Positions 6,331 to 11,016 of a DNA stretch of 11,016 nucleotides are shown piece by piece. The notes beneath the pieces were generated by a model that worked only from the letters and a program-made list of their open reading frames with translations, searched no databases and was not told where the DNA came from. The DNA lies in contig JAMOUT010000049.1 of assembly GCA_027061995.1 (NCBI GenBank), positions 1 through 11,016 of the forward strand, given 5' to 3'. The position numbers were made by a program, and so were the translations under genes. The stretch comes from Candidatus Aminicenantota bacterium (GTDB lineage Bacteria; Acidobacteriota; Aminicenantia; JAMOAD01). Positions within the stretch are counted from its first letter, which is position 1. Each line of letters begins with the position of its first letter.

Positions 6331-7584
6331 ATGGGAGAGACTTTTGTTCAAAAAGTTTTTTCAAGGAAAGTAGGAAAAAAAGTTATCCCTTCCGAAATAG
6401 TTGTTGTAGAGCCGGACTTTGTTCTGTCTCATGATAATGCCGCTCCGATTTCAAAGATATTCGGAAAATTCGGAGTGGAGAAAATCAAATATCCCGAAAG
6501 ATTGGTTATTATTCTTGATCACACTGTTCCCGCACCCACAGAAGTTGAAGCGGGAAATCATAAACTTATAAGAGAGTTTGTTAAAGAGCAAAATATTCCC
6601 AATTTTTATGATGTTAATACCGGAATATGCCATCAGGTGCTTTCTGAAAAAGGTTATGCTCTTCCGGGGAAAATAATTCTCGGCTCGGATTCACATACGA
6701 CAACTTACGGAGCATTCGGAGCTTTTTCAGCGGGAATCGGAAGAACTGAAGTTGCATCCATATGGGCAACAGGTGAACTTTGGATGAGAGTCCCCGAAAC
6801 AATAAGGATTATCCTAAAAGGAGATTTACCGAAAGGGGTATATGCGAAAGATGTTATTCTTCATATCATAGGAGAGATTGGAGCGGACGGAGCAACATAT
6901 AAAGCCGTTGAATTCACGGGTGAACTTGCGGATAAATTTTCAATAGCTTCAAGAATGGTATTTTCCAATATGGCGGCGGAGATGGGAGCAAAAGCAGGTT
7001 ATTTTCACCCTGATGATAAGACAATTGAATTTATTAAAGATATAGCAAAAGCTGATTATGAGATATTAAAATCGGATCCTGATGCGGAATATGAAAAAAC
7101 TTTGGAATTCGATGTCAGTAATTTAATCCCCCAGATTGCAAAGCCACATACGGTTGATAATGTTTCACCCGTAAATGAAGTTGAGGGAACAAAAATACAT
7201 CAAGGTTTGATAGGGACATGCACAAACGGTAGAGTGGAAGATCTTGAAGAGGCTGCAAAAATTCTTAAAGGTAAAAAAATTAAAGAGGGAGTCAGATGTC
7301 TTGTTTTTGCCGCATCCATGCAAGAGTATATCAAAGCTCTTAAAAAAGGGTTAATCGAAGTTTTTGCAAAGGCAGGTTGTATTGTAATGAACCCTGGTTG
7401 CGGACCTTGTCTCGGAGCTCATGAAGGTGTTCTTGCCCCGGGTGAAACAGCTATCTCGACTGCAAACAGAAATTTTAAAGGGAGAATGGGAAGCAGGGAA
7501 GCGTTTGTTTATCTCGGCTCTCCCGCTACAGTCGCAGCATCGGTTATAGAAGGTGAAATTACCGATCCGAGAAAATATCTCTGA
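6331..7584 (+). CDS. leuC: 3-isopropylmalate dehydratase/homoaconitase-type large subunit
   Basis: Fe-S hydro-lyase large subunit of the isopropylmalate isomerase/homoaconitase group, catalysing dehydration and rehydration that moves a hydroxyl to the neighbouring carbon. 417 residues, the archaeal-type LeuC/HacA length. All expected residues are present: SHD (33-35), D63-H64, CHQ (100-102), DSH (120-122), SNMAAE (212-217), cluster ligands C297 (GTCTNGR), C357 and C360 (GCGPC), NRN (379-381) and R385. It therefore looks like the canonical enzyme, unlike the minus-strand paralogue. ATG 6331 follows GGGGG (6321-6325); an upstream in-frame TTG at 6319 inside the HD gene has no ribosome site. The small subunit follows 10 nt later. 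Isopropylmalate, homoaconitate and aconitate cannot be separated by eye; the gene symbol reflects the family. Confidence 0.88.
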   Translation: MGETFVQKVFSRKVGKKVIPSEIVVVEPDFVLSHDNAAPISKIFGKFGVEKIKYPERLVIILDHTVPAPTEVEAGNHKLIREFVKEQNIPNFYDVNTGICHQVLSEKGYALPGKIILGSDSHTTTYGAFGAFSAGIGRTEVASIWATGELWMRVPETIRIILKGDLPKGVYAKDVILHIIGEIGADGATYKAVEFTGELADKFSIASRMVFSNMAAEMGAKAGYFHPDDKTIEFIKDIAKADYEILKSDPDAEYEKTLEFDVSNLIPQIAKPHTVDNVSPVNEVEGTKIHQGLIGTCTNGRVEDLEEAAKILKGKKIKEGVRCLVFAASMQEYIKALKKGLIEVFAKAGCIVMNPGCGPCLGAHEGVLAPGETAISTANRNFKGRMGSREAFVYLGSPATVAASVIEGEITDPRKYL

Positions 7585-7594
7585 AGGAGGAATA

Positions 7595-8095
7595 ATGGCG
7601 GATAAAATCAAAGGAAAAGTTTGGAAATACGGAGATGGTGTTAATACCGATGTTCTTTATCCGGGAAAATATACATATAAAAACTTAACTCCCGAAGAAA
7701 TAGCCTCTCATGCTCTTGAAGATTTGGATCCCGATTTTTCAAAAAAGGCGCAAAAAGGGGATATCATTGTGGCGGGAAAAAATTTCGGTATGGGCTCTTC
7801 AAGAGAACAAGCTGTTACAGCTCTAAAATACAAAGGTGTGGCGGCAATAATTGCAAAATCTTTTTCAAGAATATATTTTAGAAATGCCATAAATCAAGGA
7901 ATTCCGGCAATTCAAAGTGAACAAGCTTCAGATGCCATAGAGAACGGAGAAATTATTGAGATAGATTTTAAAAACGGAAAAATTATAACCGAAAAACGGG
8001 AATTTTCCTTTCCCTCATTTCCCGAGAAAATGGTTGAAATTCTTGAAGCCGGAGGATTGGTTGAATATACTAAAAAAAAGTTAGGGAAAAATTAA
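7595..8095 (+). CDS. leuD: 3-isopropylmalate dehydratase/homoaconitase-type small subunit
   Basis: Domain-4 (swivelling) subunit pairing with the upstream large subunit. 166 residues, normal for the archaeal-type LeuD/HacB. It has the typical GDGVNTDVLYPGKY start (13-26), GKNFGMGSSREQA (61-73) with the catalytic Ser-Ser-Arg (68-70), and IAKSFSRIYFRNAINQGIP (86-104). The substrate-specificity loop after the PGKY motif reads Y26-T-Y-K29, unlike the YLRT and YLVY loops I recall for homoaconitase and isopropylmalate isomerase, so the substrate is left open. AAGGAGG (7584-7590) fixes the start at ATG 7595; the frame extends upstream to a GTG at 7553 within leuC, which has no ribosome site. Its stop abuts the purF ATG directly. 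It is the only small subunit in the window, although two large subunits are present. Confidence 0.9.
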   Translation: MADKIKGKVWKYGDGVNTDVLYPGKYTYKNLTPEEIASHALEDLDPDFSKKAQKGDIIVAGKNFGMGSSREQAVTALKYKGVAAIIAKSFSRIYFRNAINQGIPAIQSEQASDAIENGEIIEIDFKNGKIITEKREFSFPSFPEKMVEILEAGGLVEYTKKKLGKN

Positions 8096-9565
8096 ATGTG
8101 CGGAATTATAGGTTTAATTGAAAACAAACCTGTTGTGGAAAGATTATACAGGGGGCTTCTTACTCTTCAACACAGAGGACAGGATGCAGCTGGGATGCTC
8201 ACTTATAACGGGATTTTTCATTCCCGCAAGGGTTCGGGACTCATTAAGGATGTATTCAGATCCTATGAAGATATTATCCATCTTAAAGGTAATGTTGGTC
8301 TGGCGCAAGTAAGATACCCAACCATAGGTAGCGGTAAAGCGGAAGATGCACAGCCATTTATAGTCAATTATCCCTATGGAATCGCAATCGTTCACAATGG
8401 CAATGTTCCCAATTATAAACAAGTCAGGGATATTATCGAAAACAAGCATAAAAGGATGCTTTATTCTAAAAATGATGTTGAGGCTATCCTCAATATTTTT
8501 GCGGAGGCGCTTTCAAAAAATGTTAAAAGGAAACTTGAATTCAGAGATATCGTAAAAGCGGTTAAAGCTGTTTATAAAACTGTCGTAGGAGCTTATTCCG
8601 TTCTTCTCTATATAAAAGGGGAAGGATTTGTTGCTTTTAAAGATCCCTATGGAATAAGGCCCCTTGTTATCGGTTGTAAAAAAGATGAGTTTTTACCTCA
8701 ATTCGCTTTTGCTTCGGAAAGTGCAGCCATAACAACCCTCGGATATAAAGAGTTCAGAGATGTTGAAAACGGTGAAGTTATATTTATCGAAGAAAAGAAA
8801 AGAAAGATGCACAGTGAAATTATTGTTAATCGTAAAAAAGTTCCCCATACTCCATGTATCTTCGAGTGGGTTTATTTTGCAAGACCCGATTCTGTCATAG
8901 ATAAAGTCAATGTTTATAAATCAAGGGTCCATATGGGCAGATATCTCGCAAACGAGGTCAAAAAAAGGAACCTTGATATAGATGTTGTAATACCTGTTCC
9001 CGATTCCGCAAGGGATGCCGCAATAGAGATAGCAAGGGTATTAAATCTTAAATATAGAGAAGGTCTTGTAAAAAACAGATACATAGGAAGAACCTTCATT
9101 ATGCCGGGAGAAAAAACAAGAAGTATCTCCGTTCAGCAGAAATTATCACCCATCTTTTCCGAAATAGAGGGAAAAAGAATACTACTTGTTGATGATAGTA
9201 TTGTAAGAGGCAACACCTCGAGAAATATCATAAAGATGGTAAAAGAAGCGGGTGCCGAAAAAGTTTATTTTGCATCATACTCAGCCCCCCTCACTTCTCC
9301 CTGTTTTTACGGAATTGATATGCAAACAAGAAATGAATTTGCCGCAAGGGGAAGGGATGAGAAAGATATAGCCAAACTCATAGGCGCTGATGAAGTTATA
9401 TATCAGAGTATTGAACTGATGCAAAAAGCTGTTAAAGACGGAAACCCCGAACTTAAACAATTCTGCGATGCTTGTTTTACAGGGGTTTATCCCACGAAAG
9501 AGATTGATCTTAAAATCATTGAAGAGATTGAAGAGGAAAGGAATTCTTTTGCTCCTAAGGACTAA
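8096..9565 (+). CDS. purF: Amidophosphoribosyltransferase (glutamine PRPP amidotransferase)
   Basis: First committed step of purine synthesis: PRPP plus glutamine gives 5-phosphoribosylamine (EC 2.4.2.14). 489 residues. The N-terminal Ntn glutaminase begins MCGIIGLIE, so Cys2 becomes the N-terminal nucleophile once Met is removed; there is no propeptide as in B. subtilis. R73 (VRYPT) and N101-G102 (HNGN) complete the glutaminase site. The phosphoribosyltransferase half carries the PRPP loop LLVDDSIVRGNTS (363-375). Cysteines 254 (CIFEWVYFARPDS), 403 (SPCFYGID), 457 and 460 (FCDACFTG) sit where the B. subtilis enzyme binds its [4Fe-4S] cluster, so this is predicted to be the Fe-S type. It is the last gene of the operon, directly abutting leuD, with AGGG (8083-8086) as a modest ribosome site. 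No other purine genes lie in the window. Confidence 0.97.
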   Translation: MCGIIGLIENKPVVERLYRGLLTLQHRGQDAAGMLTYNGIFHSRKGSGLIKDVFRSYEDIIHLKGNVGLAQVRYPTIGSGKAEDAQPFIVNYPYGIAIVHNGNVPNYKQVRDIIENKHKRMLYSKNDVEAILNIFAEALSKNVKRKLEFRDIVKAVKAVYKTVVGAYSVLLYIKGEGFVAFKDPYGIRPLVIGCKKDEFLPQFAFASESAAITTLGYKEFRDVENGEVIFIEEKKRKMHSEIIVNRKKVPHTPCIFEWVYFARPDSVIDKVNVYKSRVHMGRYLANEVKKRNLDIDVVIPVPDSARDAAIEIARVLNLKYREGLVKNRYIGRTFIMPGEKTRSISVQQKLSPIFSEIEGKRILLVDDSIVRGNTSRNIIKMVKEAGAEKVYFASYSAPLTSPCFYGIDMQTRNEFAARGRDEKDIAKLIGADEVIYQSIELMQKAVKDGNPELKQFCDACFTGVYPTKEIDLKIIEEIEEERNSFAPKD

Positions 9566-9625
9566 TCCAATCTTGCTTTAATATCTCGAAAAATTCCAAA
9601 TATTTCACTTTTTTTTATCATTTGT

Positions 9626-9654
9626 ATAACATTAATAATAAATCACCGTATAAT
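9626..9654 (+). promoter_or_regulatory. Promoter candidate for the transglutaminase-like gene
   Basis: ATAACA (9626-9631), a 17-nt spacer and a perfect TATAAT (9649-9654), 30 nt before the ATG at 9685. A run of eight or more T (from 9609) precedes it with no convincing GC stem, so any purF terminator is weak. The promoter suggests the downstream gene is transcribed separately from the metK-purF operon. Confidence 0.45.
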
Positions 9655-9684
9655 TCAAATATATCCTTAAAAAGGAGGTTTTCT

Positions 9685-11016
9685 ATGAAAAAATTCACCG
9701 TATTATTAATTTTATTAATCACTTTCCCTTTAATAGCTCAAAAAGATTTTCATAAGATTATTGATTCCGCGGGAGTTTCCAAAGATTATAAGGGAGCACC
9801 GTATCTTATTATTTTTGATAAAACGAATTCAAAAGTTATGGATTCTGGTTTAACTTTCACAACTCACAAAACTCTATATAAGATATTGACTTCAAAAGGT
9901 GTTACAGCCCTCAAATCATTAATATTCAACTATGACCCCCAATCAGCATTTATCTCAATAAAGAAAGCTCAAATAATTAAAAAAGGGGGAAATATTATTG
10001 ATATATCCTCAAACTTAATAAAAGATTATCCTGCTCCCGCATGGGGGATTTTCTGGGGTGCTCGGGAAAAAATCATTCCCATAGAGGGTTTAAAAGTTGG
10101 TGACGGTATATATATAGAAACATTCAGAAAAGGGTTTACTTATGCTCTGCTTTATCAAAATAATGATAATGACAGCAAATATATCCCCCCCATGAAAGGA
10201 CACTTTTATGATATTGTCAGTTTTTATTCCTCGATCCCCGTAAAAACCAAAACATACGAATTATCGGTTCCCTCAAATAAAAAAGTTCAGTATGAATTTT
10301 ATAATGGTTCAGCAAGAAACTTTGTTCATATTGTAAAAGACAGAACAGAATATTTTTGGGAGGTAAAAAATATAAAGCCTTATCACAGAGAGCCTATGAT
10401 GGTTTCCCCTTCCGATGTTTTTCCAAAACTACTTATCTCCACTTCACCCGATTGGAAAACAAAATCTCTATGGTTTTATAAAGTGAATGAGGACTATGGT
10501 TCTTTTGAATATGACAAAGAGATAAAGGATAAAGTGAATGAGATAATAAAAGGAGCGAAAACAGATATTGACAAAATATCAAGATTAACACACTGGGTTG
10601 CGGAAGAAATCAGATACTCCGGACTTTCAATGGGTAAAGGGGAAGGGTTTACTTTGCACAAAGGAACCATGACTTTCAGAGACAGATGCGGAGTATGTAA
10701 AGATAAAGCCGGAATGCTTATAACAATGCTTAGAGCCGCCGGATTTAAAGCATATCCCGCGATGACAATGGCAGGTTCGAGAATAGATAAAATTCCCGCA
10801 GACCAATTCAATCATTGTGTAACAGTTGTAAAATACAAGGGGAAATATAAACTCCTCGATCCCACCTGGGTTCCGGGGGTCAGAGAGCTCTGGTCATCGG
10901 CGGAACAGCAACAGCAGTATCTTCCCGGTGTTCCCGAAGGCTCGGAGCTTCTTACAACTCCAATTAGTCCGCCGAAAAATCACTATTTAAAATTCGATAT
11001 AAAATCGATAATTAAG
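9685..11016 (+). CDS. Exported DUF3857-like/transglutaminase-core protein, C-terminally incomplete
   Basis: The frame stays open for 444 codons and runs off the window end without a stop, so the protein is incomplete here, not broken. Residues 1-18 are a signal peptide (MKKFTVLLILL core, AQ at 18-19). The region to about 260 resembles the N-terminal beta-rich part of DUF3857-type proteins, a tentative assignment. A transglutaminase-like core follows, with the triad C338 (GVCKDKAG), H377 (NHC) and D392 (LDPTW) all present. An extra Cys335 precedes it. Such proteins are secreted or periplasmic and act on, or bind, peptides or cell-surface material; the actual substrate is unknown. AAAGGAGG (9671-9678) gives a strong start at ATG 9685. 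It is separated from purF by 119 nt holding its own promoter. Confidence 0.88.
   Translation, partial: MKKFTVLLILLITFPLIAQKDFHKIIDSAGVSKDYKGAPYLIIFDKTNSKVMDSGLTFTTHKTLYKILTSKGVTALKSLIFNYDPQSAFISIKKAQIIKKGGNIIDISSNLIKDYPAPAWGIFWGAREKIIPIEGLKVGDGIYIETFRKGFTYALLYQNNDNDSKYIPPMKGHFYDIVSFYSSIPVKTKTYELSVPSNKKVQYEFYNGSARNFVHIVKDRTEYFWEVKNIKPYHREPMMVSPSDVFPKLLISTSPDWKTKSLWFYKVNEDYGSFEYDKEIKDKVNEIIKGAKTDIDKISRLTHWVAEEIRYSGLSMGKGEGFTLHKGTMTFRDRCGVCKDKAGMLITMLRAAGFKAYPAMTMAGSRIDKIPADQFNHCVTVVKYKGKYKLLDPTWVPGVRELWSSAEQQQQYLPGVPEGSELLTTPISPPKNHYLKFDIKSIIK

Noticed and set aside
7553-7594. GTG start adding 14 residues to leuD
   Set aside because: It is inside leuC with no ribosome site; ATG 7595 follows a near-perfect AAGGAGG.
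10494-10811. Minus-strand ORF of 105 codons near the window end
   Set aside because: It lies wholly opposite the transglutaminase-like gene, whose frame has a signal peptide and full catalytic triad; the antisense frame resembles no family and is a shadow.
9685-11016. Transglutaminase-like gene as a pseudogene because it has no stop
   Set aside because: The frame is uninterrupted to the last base with the triad intact; it is cut only by the window edge.

Overview
The window is AT-rich bacterial DNA. Genes are packed tightly, most starts carry strong Shine-Dalgarno sequences (AAGGAGG type), and at least one good sigma70-like promoter (TTGACA-17-TATTCT type) is visible. These signals argue against Bacteroidota, which rarely use such Shine-Dalgarno sites. 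The protein families (short archaeal/Thermotoga-type AhcY, two-subunit LeuCD/homoaconitase-type hydro-lyase, Fe-S PurF, DUF3857-like transglutaminase) fit an anaerobic or deep-branching bacterium, possibly an uncultured FCB-like lineage. I cannot name the organism from this sequence.

Layout. (a) 1-396 holds no conventional gene. It contains a good promoter, a Shine-Dalgarno site and a 39-codon ORF running into an unusually GC-rich, palindrome-rich stretch that ends in a terminator-like hairpin. (b) 397-735 encodes a small exported protein made of six KYRSDAD-type repeats, resembling the septknot (7_1 knot) family. (c) 3117-741, minus strand, is a two-gene unit: an isocitrate/isopropylmalate-family dehydrogenase followed one base later by a divergent aconitase/LeuC-family large subunit with several substituted active-site positions. 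(d) 3118-3366 is a divergent intergenic region with a promoter, short repeats and a hairpin just before metK. (e) 3367-9565, plus strand, is a compact six-gene unit: metK, ahcY, HD-domain hydrolase, LeuC/HacA-type large subunit, LeuD small subunit, purF. Gaps are 23 nt or less and one stop/start overlaps. (f) 9685 to the window end is an incomplete exported DUF3857-like/transglutaminase protein with its own promoter.

How the genes fit together. MetK makes S-adenosylmethionine and AhcY clears S-adenosylhomocysteine. The HD protein may hydrolyse a phosphate ester, but its substrate is unknown. LeuC+LeuD form a complete Fe-S isomerase of the isopropylmalate/homoaconitate/aconitate superfamily, and PurF starts purine synthesis. 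The opposite-strand dehydrogenase and divergent hydro-lyase would catalyse consecutive steps (isomerise a 2-hydroxy-tricarboxylate or alkylmalate, then oxidatively decarboxylate it). Dehydrogenase residues look more like isocitrate than isopropylmalate dehydrogenase. Only one small subunit is present for two large subunits, and no 2-isopropylmalate, homocitrate or citrate synthase is in the window, so the pathway cannot be fixed from here.
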